NCBI GenBank assembly: GCA_020444175.1 | Contig: JAHLLM010000012.1 | Location: forward strand, 1 to 64,000 | Reading direction: 5' to 3' | Length of the DNA: 64,000 nt | From: Desulfobulbaceae bacterium | GTDB taxonomy: Bacteria > Desulfobacterota > Desulfobulbia > Desulfobulbales > SURF-16 | Shown here: piece by piece, positions 55,501-63,861 of the stretch | Position numbering within the stretch: the stretch's first letter is position 1 | Layout: every line of letters starts with the position of its first letter | Notes under the pieces: model-generated | Database searches by the model: none | The model's input: the letters and a program-made list of their open reading frames with translations, nothing else | What the model was told of the DNA's origin: nothing | Made by a program: the position numbers and the translations under genes

Positions 55501-56733
55501 ATTTGGATTCGTTTTCAACAGGCGACGATAGAGAGGTATGGCATCATGATAGCGGCCTGCAGCGTCATAAAGCTGTGCGGCTTGGCGAAGATTTACGGGC
55601 GAAGGATCGGGTTCAACCTCAAAATACCGGTCTAGAGCGGCAAGTGTTGCCTCTCCCTGCCCTAACGATGCATGTATATTTACCAGCTGCCGGATGACTT
55701 CCTTGTCTCCGGGAAAATAGGCCAGGAATTTTTCAAAATGCGCCATGGCCTTTGACGGGTCATTGAGCTTTACATAGCACTCACCAATACCGGCATGCAA
55801 TTTTGGATCGGCATCCGTTTGCTTGAGGGCAAAAAGCAGGTGCGGCAGCGCATCACTGCAGCGCCCTTCATTTCTATAATAAGAAGCAAGCCAGACATGA
55901 GCCGTTTCATCCGAGTCATCTTTTTCAAGAACCTTCTGCCAATACTCAGCGGCGAGGTTTTTCAACTCAAGCCCGTCATGCACCTGCGCACCAAGTTTCA
56001 GATAAGCCAAAGGAGCATCCGGCTGTTCCGCAAGTTGCACGACAAGAGGACGGGCTTTCCCATACATGCCCAGTTGGGCATAGACAGTTGCCAACTGTTC
56101 TTTCAAGGCAAGATCCTGAGCATTCAGGAGATAGGTTTTCTCAATATACGGAAGTGCTTCAGCCGGTTTGCCGAGGGAGAGCAATGTCTGGCTCAAACCG
56201 ACGAGGGTGACATGATTTTCAGGATCAACAGCAATGGCACGATCAAGAAGCTCGACGGCACGATCAAGATAACCTTGTTGTATCGTCACAAAAGCCAGAC
56301 CATTCAAGTACCTCACCTGATTTGGAAACGCCTCAATCAACTTTTCAAGCCGGACAGCTGCCTGATCGAATCGACCAAGGACCAAAAGAAGGGAAGAATA
56401 CTCCCACTGAGCCTGGTTACTCTTTTCTCTGCGCTTCGAAACAATCTCGTATTTTCGTAAAGCGGTCTCAAAGTCTCCGCTCTGAACCAAACTTCTCGCC
56501 TCTTGCCACAATTTAACCCATTCCGGGAAAGCTTCCAGGCTCTGAAAAATCTTTTGCTCAGGGATAGCAGGCTTCAGATAAAATGACGATAATGACGCGG
56601 CATTATCCGTTGAGGCCAGCGAAAAGGCGGGACCTACAAAAAGAAAACAGAGAAAAGACAGTAAAAGAGCTGTGATGCATTTATTTCTTTTCTCTGAACA
56701 AGTAGGGATCTTTACAAAACAAGAGTTGCGCAT
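52522..56733 (-). CDS. Giant TPR protein with C-terminal outer-membrane beta-barrel
   Basis: 1403 residues. A signal peptide (CITALLLSFLCFLFVGPAFSLA) is followed by more than twenty TPR-like units from about 65 to 1080 (AQWEYSSLLLVLGRFDQAAV; LAFVTIQQGYLDRAVELLDR; LAQDLLSIGEDEGALRIWEH). The last 300 residues alternate hydrophobic and polar residues in barrel-like strands (FNRLDVRLGGGVESF, GDRIQGEFSYARDV) and end in A-I-Y-R-W, an aromatic C-terminus as in outer-membrane proteins. The layout (periplasmic TPR plus barrel) matches polysaccharide exporters such as BcsC, PgaA and PelB, though sequence kinship cannot be judged by eye. Six bases separate it from the upstream sugar aminotransferase gene, supporting a role in glycan export. 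Confidence 0.85.
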   Translation of the reverse strand: MRNSCFVKIPTCSEKRNKCITALLLSFLCFLFVGPAFSLASTDNAASLSSFYLKPAIPEQKIFQSLEAFPEWVKLWQEARSLVQSGDFETALRKYEIVSKRREKSNQAQWEYSSLLLVLGRFDQAAVRLEKLIEAFPNQVRYLNGLAFVTIQQGYLDRAVELLDRAIAVDPENHVTLVGLSQTLLSLGKPAEALPYIEKTYLLNAQDLALKEQLATVYAQLGMYGKARPLVVQLAEQPDAPLAYLKLGAQVHDGLELKNLAAEYWQKVLEKDDSDETAHVWLASYYRNEGRCSDALPHLLFALKQTDADPKLHAGIGECYVKLNDPSKAMAHFEKFLAYFPGDKEVIRQLVNIHASLGQGEATLAALDRYFEVEPDPSPVNLRQAAQLYDAAGRYHDAIPLYRRLLKTNPNDPEVLATLAQDLLSIGEDEGALRIWEHLARISPNRKEIYLDMLELLGKLDRQDERIALLDKLHRLDPEDLTITLKLVASLLDKGNREKAETVFQEVSGKEIFSIEILKLRADNFEKMEMYAHALKDYEEIIRSGEESRSLHLKCIHLCGLLGKIELLGRHYEFLQSVGLSQEERLLAANAFRDGGDFETALGLYDNLAVYPSLSGDFRQKLFLELATLYQRQGLFFEAEQALRQALLGNLDRAGIIARLVALQLEAGAPEAAGLWLTQLQYADNSSSSQCSSDYQRRIVREWLEMRRYNTISKYRAAARTGQKLRAELESGQPFECQGQQLHDLVLFELAKSYLEERKTDEAAKICQLMLSHTSFNPSALALLEKIYIVSGNQPQAETASRQSIATAGKDLWRMLELTEAYANVGLLKQMEHSALLALGMEPDSLAVSLWYVKALRASGQLARARDMLQEMEGKFFSSAVVESQAAHVTFQMGLYQESLSYCEAVLKRQPDRADMELLKGRIYWRRNEWQDSLDVYKRYAADSVFELFVEKSHQAGLALPLEEKGSFWQRFRFSIPDNQELVERVMAPSFAGAEGNTAVNEIAVPLYSHYMWQQRFAAEMYARRAVNDGDYFQAANQFAELIRKHPEDMSLIYDLAGVYSRLDKLGEEAMLYEQLAQKDKEYPGLAEAMERNRLKLQPRMDLTYRLKKEEGRNGYKAMKQSAADFGSWVSFKPGQEGDASLSRIKYSSTDTKDSLLSSRAVARYEATNLFNRLDVRLGGGVESFDDGNNDTGIIECAINGKMGDRIQGEFSYARDVVADTLASLTRSIVSENVHAGFYLGILPRLLTGADYEFTYYSDGNDIEGYSVWASYILLPEPTSLEFKFHYEFKDTSVKASRSGSLLADGFLEGDSPYWTPRDYWKNSYGLLWKHKLSADTLERGTPSYYSAAFMLDYDSDGHIMQTVKGAFVIELTTNFMLESSVGIVSSDEYRSSDFTLSAIYRW

Positions 56734-56739
56734 GAGCAG

Positions 56740-57927
56740 CTAGCTCTTATAAAATGCGGTGATTCGGTCAACAACATACTCGCGCATGGATGCAGTCAGC
56801 TCCGGATAAATGGGGAGAGCCAAGGTTTCTGCGGCAGCCTTATCTGCCTCAGCATAGGAACATTTACTCAGCGGCAGATGAGACACGCACTTCTGCTTGT
56901 GCAATGGTGCGGGGTAATAAACCGCCACTCCGACCCCCTGTTCAAGCAGAAAATTTCTTAATGCATCCCTATTGTGCGTTCGTATAACAAACTGGTTATA
57001 AATATGAAAATCAACTTCATGGTTTTCTGCTGCCTTTTCCTGGTAAACTGCCTTTGGCGGAACAATAAGACCTTTTTCCACAAGTCCAGCCTGCTTAAAA
57101 AGTTCATTGTAATGTGCAGCATTACTCCGTCTTGCAGCATGCCATTTGTGAAGATAGTGCAGCTTGACATCAAGTACGGCGGCCTGGATGACATCAAGCC
57201 GGAAATTCCCTCCAATAACGGCATGATCGTAAGTCAGTATATCACCATGAACCCGGATAACTCGCAACTGATCAGCCAGCAGACTGTCACTTGTGACAAT
57301 CATCCCTCCGTCACCCATTCCACCAAGATTCTTACTGGGGAAGAAAGAAAAACAACCGCAATCACCCATACTTCCGGCCCGTTGCCACGTTAAGACGCCG
57401 TCAACCATCATAGGATAGGAAGCCCCAATTGCCTGGGCAGCGTCTTCAATTACGGGGAGGTTATGCTGTTTGGCCAGAGCAAGAAGAGGCGCCATATCGC
57501 AACACTGCCCAAAGAGGTGAACAGGAACAATGGCCTTTATTTTAGCAGCACGTTTTTTTTCTGACAGTATATCAGCAACTAGTTTCGGATCTATGTTGAA
57601 ACTATCAGATTCAATATCAACAAAAACCGGCTCAGCGCCCAGGCGCAGGATACTCCCCATGGTGGCAAAAAATGTATAGGGTGTTGTCAGCACCTGATCA
57701 CCGGGTCCGACTCCAAGCGCCATCAGACTGGCAAGAAGAGCATCTGTTCCGCTTGAGACACCAATGGCATCAGTTGTGCCTGAATAAGACGCTACATTCT
57801 TTTCAAAGGCCTCTATCTTGGGCCCCATGATGTAACGTGTCGAATCAACTGTCTCCTTTATAGCGGCCATAATTTCATTATAAAGAGGATCAAGCTGTGC
57901 TTTTATATCAAGTAAAGGGATATTCAT
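56740..57927 (-). CDS. DegT/DnrJ/EryC1/StrS-family sugar aminotransferase
   Basis: 395 residues, PLP fold type I. Motifs: GVSSGTDALLASLMALGVGPGD, PYTFFATMGSI, PVHLFGQCCDM, EDAAQAIGA (Asp162 contacts the PLP nitrogen) and FSFFPSKNLGGMGDGGM with the Schiff-base Lys199. It transaminates nucleotide-linked keto-sugars for surface glycans. It is transcribed just ahead of the TPR/beta-barrel gene (6-bp gap), so its product probably feeds that exporter or its glycan. Confidence 0.94.
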   Translation of the reverse strand: MNIPLLDIKAQLDPLYNEIMAAIKETVDSTRYIMGPKIEAFEKNVASYSGTTDAIGVSSGTDALLASLMALGVGPGDQVLTTPYTFFATMGSILRLGAEPVFVDIESDSFNIDPKLVADILSEKKRAAKIKAIVPVHLFGQCCDMAPLLALAKQHNLPVIEDAAQAIGASYPMMVDGVLTWQRAGSMGDCGCFSFFPSKNLGGMGDGGMIVTSDSLLADQLRVIRVHGDILTYDHAVIGGNFRLDVIQAAVLDVKLHYLHKWHAARRSNAAHYNELFKQAGLVEKGLIVPPKAVYQEKAAENHEVDFHIYNQFVIRTHNRDALRNFLLEQGVGVAVYYPAPLHKQKCVSHLPLSKCSYAEADKAAAETLALPIYPELTASMREYVVDRITAFYKS

Positions 57928-58024
57928 AAGAAAAGTTCAAATTTAAATTTTATGTAACTCACGCTTACTGTCTTCGACTCGCGCGATATCAAGATACTAC
58001 GTTGAAAGATTCCAATTTTAAAAA

Positions 58025-58063
58025 GCTATGAGCTATGAGCTATGAGCTATGAGCTATGAGCTA
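58025..58063. repeat. Tandem heptamer array at the 3' end of rpoH
   Basis: Five perfect copies of GCTATGA plus GCTA run from 58025 to 58063. The last bases include the rpoH stop codon (TAG on the minus strand at 58061-58063), so the array begins at the stop and extends downstream. Such short arrays change length by slippage. Some copies could be read as stop codons in other frames; none changes the protein. Confidence 0.9.
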
Positions 58064-59020
58064 AACCATCCACTGTTTGTACACCTTTTCCAGGAAAAAG
58101 TGAATATCAGGAACTTCCTGCTCAAAATATTTTTTCATTTTCTTAAGCAGGTTCGCCTCTATCTGCCTCACCCGCTCTCTGGAAATACCAAACTGATCGG
58201 CAATATCCTGCAGGGTAAGGGGTTCGTCACTGAGAAGACGGGCCGCAAGAATTGTCTGCTCCTTCTCATTCAAAGTATCTTTCAACCTGTCCAGGATCTC
58301 TCCCATCCTCTCCTTGATCTCTTTATCCGCAACAGTTTCTTCAACAGAGGGACCAAGGTCGGGCAGAAAACTTTTCTGTTCATCATCGGAATCGTCCCGC
58401 ACAGGGCTTTCCAGTGATACGTCCCAGTTATCCATGCGCTGAGACATTTCAATAACTTCGCTTTCCTTAACCCCTAATCGTTCGGCAAGCAGCTTTGTCT
58501 CCGGCTTAAACCCCTGTGATTCAAGCAGCTTTTTTTCCTTGTTGAGACTGAAGAAAAGCTTGCGCTGAGCCTGAGTGGTGCCGATTTTCACCAGACGCCA
58601 GTTATCCATTATAAATTTAAGGATATAGGCTCTTATCCAGTATGCGGCATAATAGGAAAATTTAACCCCCCTGTAAGGATCAAATTTCTTTACGGCCTGT
58701 ACCAGTCCCACATTGCCTTCCTGGATAAGATCGAGAAAATTCTGCATCCAGTATTTCTGGAAATCCATTGCAACCTTCACAACCAGGCGCAAGTTAGCGG
58801 TAACAAGTTCATAGGCGGCATCAGGGTCACCACTTTCATGAAAACGCTTGGACAACTCCTCCGTTTCTTCCCGTGTAAGAAGCTTATGCTGGCTGATCTC
58901 CTGCAGATAACGATGCAGACCCGGATGACTGACCGCTGGAAGGTTTTTATCATCCGGCAGTGCCACCAGGGAATGAAAGTTCTTCTTATCAGGCTGTTTT
59001 TTCGTACTTTTTTTCGACAT
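58061..59020 (-). CDS. rpoH: RNA polymerase sigma factor RpoH (sigma-32 type)
   Basis: 319 residues. Region 1.2/2: YLQEISQHKLLTREETEELS, NLRLVVKVAMDFQKYWMQ, DLIQEGNVGLVQAVKKFDP and FSYYAAYWIRAYI. The RpoH box QRKLFFSLNKEKK follows near residue 145. Region 4 has LTLQDIADQFGISRERVRQIE. The RpoH box, and the lack of region 1.1, distinguish it from RpoD. It should direct heat-shock gene transcription. The gene is divergent from lepA. Its C-terminus (HFFLEKVYKQWMV) extends slightly beyond region 4. Confidence 0.92.
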   Translation of the reverse strand: MSKKSTKKQPDKKNFHSLVALPDDKNLPAVSHPGLHRYLQEISQHKLLTREETEELSKRFHESGDPDAAYELVTANLRLVVKVAMDFQKYWMQNFLDLIQEGNVGLVQAVKKFDPYRGVKFSYYAAYWIRAYILKFIMDNWRLVKIGTTQAQRKLFFSLNKEKKLLESQGFKPETKLLAERLGVKESEVIEMSQRMDNWDVSLESPVRDDSDDEQKSFLPDLGPSVEETVADKEIKERMGEILDRLKDTLNEKEQTILAARLLSDEPLTLQDIADQFGISRERVRQIEANLLKKMKKYFEQEVPDIHFFLEKVYKQWMV

Positions 59021-59262
59021 ATCTATTAATTTAAGAACCTAAAAGACAGAGTTTCTTTCTTGACAAGAGTTAGTCACCCCTTTATATGCTCCACAAGCGA
59101 GGCTTGCATAAAAAAGAAGAGATGACCTAAATGAAAAGTTGAAGCAAAAGGCAAGACATACTATCTTGATTGATTCTACTTAAGATTACTTCAACACAGA
59201 AACAATAAATTTTACATTATTTTATACAATCATGCCAGTCAAAACGAGGTCTATCACTTATC

Positions 59263-61065
59263 ATGTCCGATAAAAACATCCGAAATTTCAGCATTATTGC
59301 CCACATCGACCACGGGAAATCAACCCTTTCAGACAGACTTATCCAGGTATGCGGCATGGTGACCGATCGAGAATTCAAAGATCAACTTCTGGATAATATG
59401 GATATTGAAAGGGAGCGGGGAATCACCATAAAAAGCCAGACAATCTGTCTGCCCTACAAAGCAAAGGACGGAAAAACATATTTCCTGAACCTTATTGACA
59501 CCCCGGGGCATGTTGATTTCAGTTATGAAGTTTCACGAGCCCTTGCCTCCTGTGAAGGCGCCCTGCTTCTCATAGATGCTGCCCAGGGAGTGGAGGCACA
59601 AACTCTGGCAAATCTGTATCTGGCTATGGACAATGACCTTGAAATCATTCCAGTCATAAACAAAATTGACCTTCCATCCGCTGATCCGGATGCAGTTGCC
59701 ATGCAGATTGAAGATGATCTGGGGCTTGAAGGTGAACATATTCAGCGCTGCTCTGCAAAAACGGGGGAAGGCATCGAAGACATCCTGGAAGCCATCGTCA
59801 ACTTCCTGCCGCCTCCTGAAGGCGATCCGAATGCTCCCCTCCAGGCCCTCATTTTTGATGCCAACTACGATCCGTTCCGAGGTACTGTGATTTCCTGTCG
59901 AATCATAAACGGCAGAGTAAAAGCAGGTGATACCATCTTCTTTATGGCAAACAAAGCCACCTACAAGGTGGATGAGGTTGGACTCTTCGGGCTTACACGC
60001 AAACCCCAGAAGGAATTGCGAGCCGGACAGGTCGGGTATATTCTGGCAGGGATCAAGACCGTGACCGACACAAAACCGGGTGACACCATCACCCTGAAAG
60101 ATGCTCCAGCCGCCGCCCCTCTGCCCGGCTTTAAAGAAATCCAGCAGGTTGTATTTTCGTCGCTGTACCCGATCTCAACAGATGATTACGAAAATCTGGC
60201 AGCAGCCATGGACAAACTGACCCTGAATGATGCATCACTGACCTTTCAGAAAGATTCGTCTTCCGCCCTTGGGTTTGGCTTCCGTTGCGGCTTTCTCGGC
60301 CTTCTCCATCTTGAAGTGGTCCAGGAGCGGCTAGAACGTGAATTTGACATTCCGCTCATACTCACCGTTCCATCGGTTTCCTATCATTTCTACCTGGAAG
60401 ACGGCAGCATGAAAGAGGTTGACAACCCTGCCTATTTCCCCGACCCTTCAACCATCTCCAGAACTGAGGAACCTTTTATCAAGGCGACCATTCATATTCC
60501 TGAGCGTTACATGGGTGCGGTCATGACACTCTGCATGGAGAGGCGTGGCGAGAATACCCATTACCATTATCCCATGCCGGGACGCATAGAGTTTACCTGC
60601 GAGCTGCCGCTCGCCGAAGTAATATACGATTTCTACGACAAACTCAAATCAATTACCCAGGGTTACGGCTCTTTTGATTATGCCCTGATCGATTATCGAA
60701 AAAGCGAACTGGTAAAACTCGACATCCTGGTCAACGGAGAAAAAGTTGACGCCCTCTCCCAGCTTGTTCACCGCAACAACGCACGCGAACGCGGACTTCA
60801 CGCCTGCGAAAGACTCAAGGAAGAAATTCCGCGGCAGATGTTTAAGATCGCCATTCAGGGGGCCATCGGAGGGACAATTATTTCCAGGACAACAATTGCA
60901 GCTCTCAGAAAAGACGTTACCGCAAAATGCTACGGAGGGGATATCAGTCGCAAGCGAAAGCTTCTGGAAAAACAGAAGGCCGGGAAAAAGCGCATGAAAA
61001 CAGTCGGCAATGTTGATATTCCGCAAAAGGCCTTTCTTGCCGTTTTAAAATCAGAAAAAAAATAA
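59263..61065 (+). CDS. lepA: Elongation factor 4 (LepA), ribosome back-translocase GTPase
   Basis: 600 residues, full length. GTPase motifs: [14 protein letters not shown] (G1), RGITIKS (G2), DTPGHVDFS (G3), NKIDLP (G4) and SAKTG (G5). The LepA-specific C-terminal domain carries RRGE...[13 protein letters not shown] and the end [22 protein letters not shown]. It acts on stalled or mistranslocated ribosomes. A complex repeat of about 115 bp follows its stop. Confidence 0.98.
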   Translation: MSDKNIRNFSIIAHIDHGKSTLSDRLIQVCGMVTDREFKDQLLDNMDIERERGITIKSQTICLPYKAKDGKTYFLNLIDTPGHVDFSYEVSRALASCEGALLLIDAAQGVEAQTLANLYLAMDNDLEIIPVINKIDLPSADPDAVAMQIEDDLGLEGEHIQRCSAKTGEGIEDILEAIVNFLPPPEGDPNAPLQALIFDANYDPFRGTVISCRIINGRVKAGDTIFFMANKATYKVDEVGLFGLTRKPQKELRAGQVGYILAGIKTVTDTKPGDTITLKDAPAAAPLPGFKEIQQVVFSSLYPISTDDYENLAAAMDKLTLNDASLTFQKDSSSALGFGFRCGFLGLLHLEVVQERLEREFDIPLILTVPSVSYHFYLEDGSMKEVDNPAYFPDPSTISRTEEPFIKATIHIPERYMGAVMTLCMERRGENTHYHYPMPGRIEFTCELPLAEVIYDFYDKLKSITQGYGSFDYALIDYRKSELVKLDILVNGEKVDALSQLVHRNNARERGLHACERLKEEIPRQMFKIAIQGAIGGTIISRTTIAALRKDVTAKCYGGDISRKRKLLEKQKAGKKRMKTVGNVDIPQKAFLAVLKSEKK

Positions 61066-61071
61066 ATACTG

Positions 61072-61186
61072 TTGATTGGTTTGATTGGTTTCGTTGGTTG
61101 ATTAGTTTTCGCCACCACGACAACCAACCAACTAGCCAACTAATTAAACCAATCAAACCAATCAAACCAATCAAACCAATCAAAAC
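61072..61186. repeat. AAACCAATC tandem/inverted repeat cluster after lepA
   Basis: Two tandem copies of GATTGGTTT (61074-61091) are the reverse complement of four tandem copies of AAACCAATC (61146-61181). Between them lie further related stretches (GGTTGATTAG; CAACCAACCAACTAG). The whole can fold into a large hairpin between lepA and the hydantoinase-B gene and may work as a terminator; it is close to the downstream ATG (61195). Confidence 0.85.
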
Positions 61187-61194
61187 TTATCTCC

Positions 61195-62760
61195 ATGAAC
61201 GTCATTGAAGTAGAAGTTTTCAACAAACTCTTTGCCTCTGTTGCCGAGGAAATGGGCATTATCCTCACCCGATCGTCCTTTTCCTCAAACATTAAAGAAA
61301 GGCGGGATTTTTCCTGCGCACTTTTCGACGCAAAAGGTGATCTGGTGGCGCAAGCGGCCCATATCCCTGTTCACCTTGGAGCCATGCCGGAAACCCTCAA
61401 GTACGTGCTGGCCGATCACACATTTGGACCAGGAGATATCGTTATTACAAACGACCCTTTCAAAGGAGGCAGTCACCTGCCGGACATTACCCTCATTGAA
61501 GCAATATGTGACGAAGACGGTTCGCCACTTTTTTATGCAGCCAACAGGGCACACCATGCTGATGTGGGAGGAAAGACTCCGGGTTCAATGGGCCTGGCCA
61601 CGAAACTGGCCGACGAAGGGGTTCTCATCCCTCCCACCCTGCTCTACAGCCAAAAAGGAGTAAACAAAGGTTTCTGGGACGATTTCCTCTCCAAAGTAAG
61701 AAATCCGGAAGAGAGAAAAGGCGACTTACGTGCCCAGATTGCCGCTTTGGCCAGGGCCAGGGTCCGTGTCCTCGAACTCACTGAAATCCACGGGAAAAGA
61801 CATATAGCAGATGTGCTTGAGGAACTGAAATCCTATACAGAGCGCCTCATGCGGGCAACAATAAGCCAAATTCCGGACGGACCTTACAGGTATTGCGACT
61901 ACCTGGACAACGACGGAATTTCGACATCAAAAATCCCGCTGCGAGTCACGTTAAAAATTGATAAAGATGAAGCATTAGTCGATTTCAGCGAATCCGCCGA
62001 CCAGGTTCCCTCTCCGGTAAACACTGTGGAGTCGGTAGTTATCTCAGCAACCGTATATGCCTTTCAGTGCATCATGGGTGACGGTTTTCCAATAAACCAG
62101 GGAAGTTATCGACCAATTACGATTGTAACACGCCGCGGGTCCATACTCAATGCCAAGCCCCCTGCCCCGGTGGCAGCAGGCAACGTTGAAACATCTCAAC
62201 GAATTGTCGATACTCTTTTTGGAGCACTGGCCCAGGCCCTGCCGTTGAAAATTCCGGCTGCAAGCTGCGGCTCAATGAACAATGTCGCCATTGGAGGAAC
62301 GAAGGGGCATACGGATCAACATTACACCTATTATGAAACAATCGGCGGCGGCATGGGAGCAAGACCAACAAAGGCAGGTCTTTCAGCGATCCATACCCAT
62401 ATGACAAATACAATGAACACACCGATTGAAGCCCTTGAACACAGCTATCCGTTGCAGGTGGAAAAATACGCTGTGCGATATGGCTCCGGCGGCAAGGGCA
62501 AAAAAAAAGGCGGGGACGGCATTATACGATCTTACCGCTTTCTCTCCGATGGTCACATTTCACTTCTCACAGAGAGAAGGACAATAGCGCCTTATGGGCT
62601 TGAAGGGGGAGGCAACGGCAAAAAAGGTGAAAATCTTCTAACTCGCATGGGGCTAACCAGAAAATTAACCGGAAAAATCAACATAAAAGCCAAAAAAAAC
62701 GACCTGCTCACCATTAAAACACCTGGCGGCGGCGGATGGGGCAAAGAACAGAAAAAATAA
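61195..62760 (+). CDS. Hydantoinase B/oxoprolinase-family protein
   Basis: 521 residues, full-length HyuB family. Motifs: MNVIEVEVFNKLFASVAEEMG split over the first 22 residues, SSNIKERRDFSCALFD, AHIPVHLGAMP, PGDIVITNDPFKGGSHLPD and HHADVGGKTPGSM. The metal-binding His/Asp residues of the family are in the HxxDVGG segment. The family includes N-methylhydantoinase B and acetone carboxylase alpha-type subunits, which work with an ATP-using HyuA partner. No HyuA gene is adjacent, so the substrate is unknown. Confidence 0.93.
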   Translation: MNVIEVEVFNKLFASVAEEMGIILTRSSFSSNIKERRDFSCALFDAKGDLVAQAAHIPVHLGAMPETLKYVLADHTFGPGDIVITNDPFKGGSHLPDITLIEAICDEDGSPLFYAANRAHHADVGGKTPGSMGLATKLADEGVLIPPTLLYSQKGVNKGFWDDFLSKVRNPEERKGDLRAQIAALARARVRVLELTEIHGKRHIADVLEELKSYTERLMRATISQIPDGPYRYCDYLDNDGISTSKIPLRVTLKIDKDEALVDFSESADQVPSPVNTVESVVISATVYAFQCIMGDGFPINQGSYRPITIVTRRGSILNAKPPAPVAAGNVETSQRIVDTLFGALAQALPLKIPAASCGSMNNVAIGGTKGHTDQHYTYYETIGGGMGARPTKAGLSAIHTHMTNTMNTPIEALEHSYPLQVEKYAVRYGSGGKGKKKGGDGIIRSYRFLSDGHISLLTERRTIAPYGLEGGGNGKKGENLLTRMGLTRKLTGKINIKAKKNDLLTIKTPGGGGWGKEQKK

Positions 62761-62766
62761 CGGGCA

Positions 62767-63060
62767 TCATTTCAAGCACTTCTTTTTCAGAATACAGATT
62801 CCTTTTTTCTCTAAAATCGTTTCGATTTCTTCTTTGGAAAGTGTCGCATTCTCTTGCTTGCTCACATAAACAAGACAATCCGAACAAACGTTTAAAGCGG
62901 TTCGATAATCCTCAAACTCGCTAGCAACCTCCCAACATGGCTTGTTTCCCTGTTTACGGGCAAGACATTCATCATTGTTGCATTGCATAATATTCCAGCA
63001 ATGCCAATCAGATTCTGAAGACATCTCAAACACCTCATCTACGACTCTCAATCCAAGCAT
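62767..63060 (-). CDS. Small cysteine-rich two-CW domain protein
   Basis: 97 residues from an ATG with GAGGAGGAAGGG just upstream. The Cys pattern is HCWNIMQC, NNDEC, KPCWEVASE, CSDCLVY and a C-terminal GICILKKKC. The paired CW dipeptides define a small family known from Desulfobacterota and relatives, with Cys residues suited to bind a metal or an Fe-S cluster. Function unknown. It is convergent with the hydantoinase-B gene (6-bp gap). Confidence 0.85.
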   Translation of the reverse strand: MLGLRVVDEVFEMSSESDWHCWNIMQCNNDECLARKQGNKPCWEVASEFEDYRTALNVCSDCLVYVSKQENATLSKEEIETILEKKGICILKKKCLK

Positions 63061-63100
63061 AACCCTTCCTCCTCAGAAAGTACTTTACCTATCAGAATTT

Positions 63101-63185
63101 TTGACAGTTTCGCGAAAGCCATCTCAAGCGCAATAGACCGACTTGTAACTTAGAGTTGTTCCTCGGGTGAATGGACATTTTCATG
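63101..63185 (-). repeat. Interspersed repeat, copy G (degenerate)
   Basis: It starts TTGACAGTTTCGCGAAAGCC on the plus strand, matching the reverse complement of the repeat-family terminus, then CTTGTAACTT matches the core of copy D. The distal end is poorly conserved. Confidence 0.5.
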
Positions 63186-63257
63186 TCTTTTCACCATTAA
63201 GGGCATAAATGCGAATTTATCAATTTTTTGGTGCTTACATTGAATTAGTAAAAACGA

Positions 63258-63848
63258 TCAAAGATACTGATCAAGCATCGAAATTAAATTATCTTTCCCA
63301 TCTCCTGTTTTGGCAGAAAAAAGCACCCTGTCAGTTTTGGAAATACCAAACCCTGCATCAAGAATGGATGCCTGCTGCCTTTTTTTGTTTGCAGTGAGCT
63401 TATCCTGTTTTGTGTAAACGATCAAAAGCGGTATATTTTCATTTTTCAACCAGGTAACGAGTTCCAGATCCTGGTCTTTTACTCCATGCCGAATATCAAC
63501 GATAACGACCACGCATTTCAGAGTTTGACGATTCAGAATATAAGAGGAAATCAATCCCTTCCAGTCATTCTGCACTTTACGTGGAACCTTGGCAAAGCCA
63601 TACCCCGGCAGATCGACCAAATAAACGTCCTCATTTACCAGAAAAAAATTAAGACTCTGTGTCTTACCGGGCCTGGAACTGATTTTAACCAGGTTTCTAC
63701 GATTCAACAACTTGTTAATCAGGCTGGATTTCCCCACATTTGATCGCCCGGCAAAGGCAAATTCAGGAAATTCAGGCTCAGGAAGCTGACTCGTCTTAAA
63801 GACGCTTTTAATGAATTGGGCTTGCCCCCCCTGCCATCGGTCTTTCAC
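63258..63848 (-). CDS. engB: Ribosome biogenesis GTPase EngB (YsxC/YihA)
   Basis: 196 residues. G1 is AGRSNVGKSSLINKLL, G3 is VDLPGYGFAKV, G4 is YTKQDKL and G5 is FSAKTG, all in the EngB order, with ARPGKT-like SRPGKTQSLNFF as G2. It is required for 50S assembly. It ends near repeat copy G. Confidence 0.96.
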   Translation of the reverse strand: MKDRWQGGQAQFIKSVFKTSQLPEPEFPEFAFAGRSNVGKSSLINKLLNRRNLVKISSRPGKTQSLNFFLVNEDVYLVDLPGYGFAKVPRKVQNDWKGLISSYILNRQTLKCVVVIVDIRHGVKDQDLELVTWLKNENIPLLIVYTKQDKLTANKKRQQASILDAGFGISKTDRVLFSAKTGDGKDNLISMLDQYL

Positions 63849-63861
63849 TTATCACCTTCTC

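Noticed and set aside
61146-61181. CRISPR-like array
   Set aside because: The 9-bp units are directly abutting with no spacers, and no cas genes are present.
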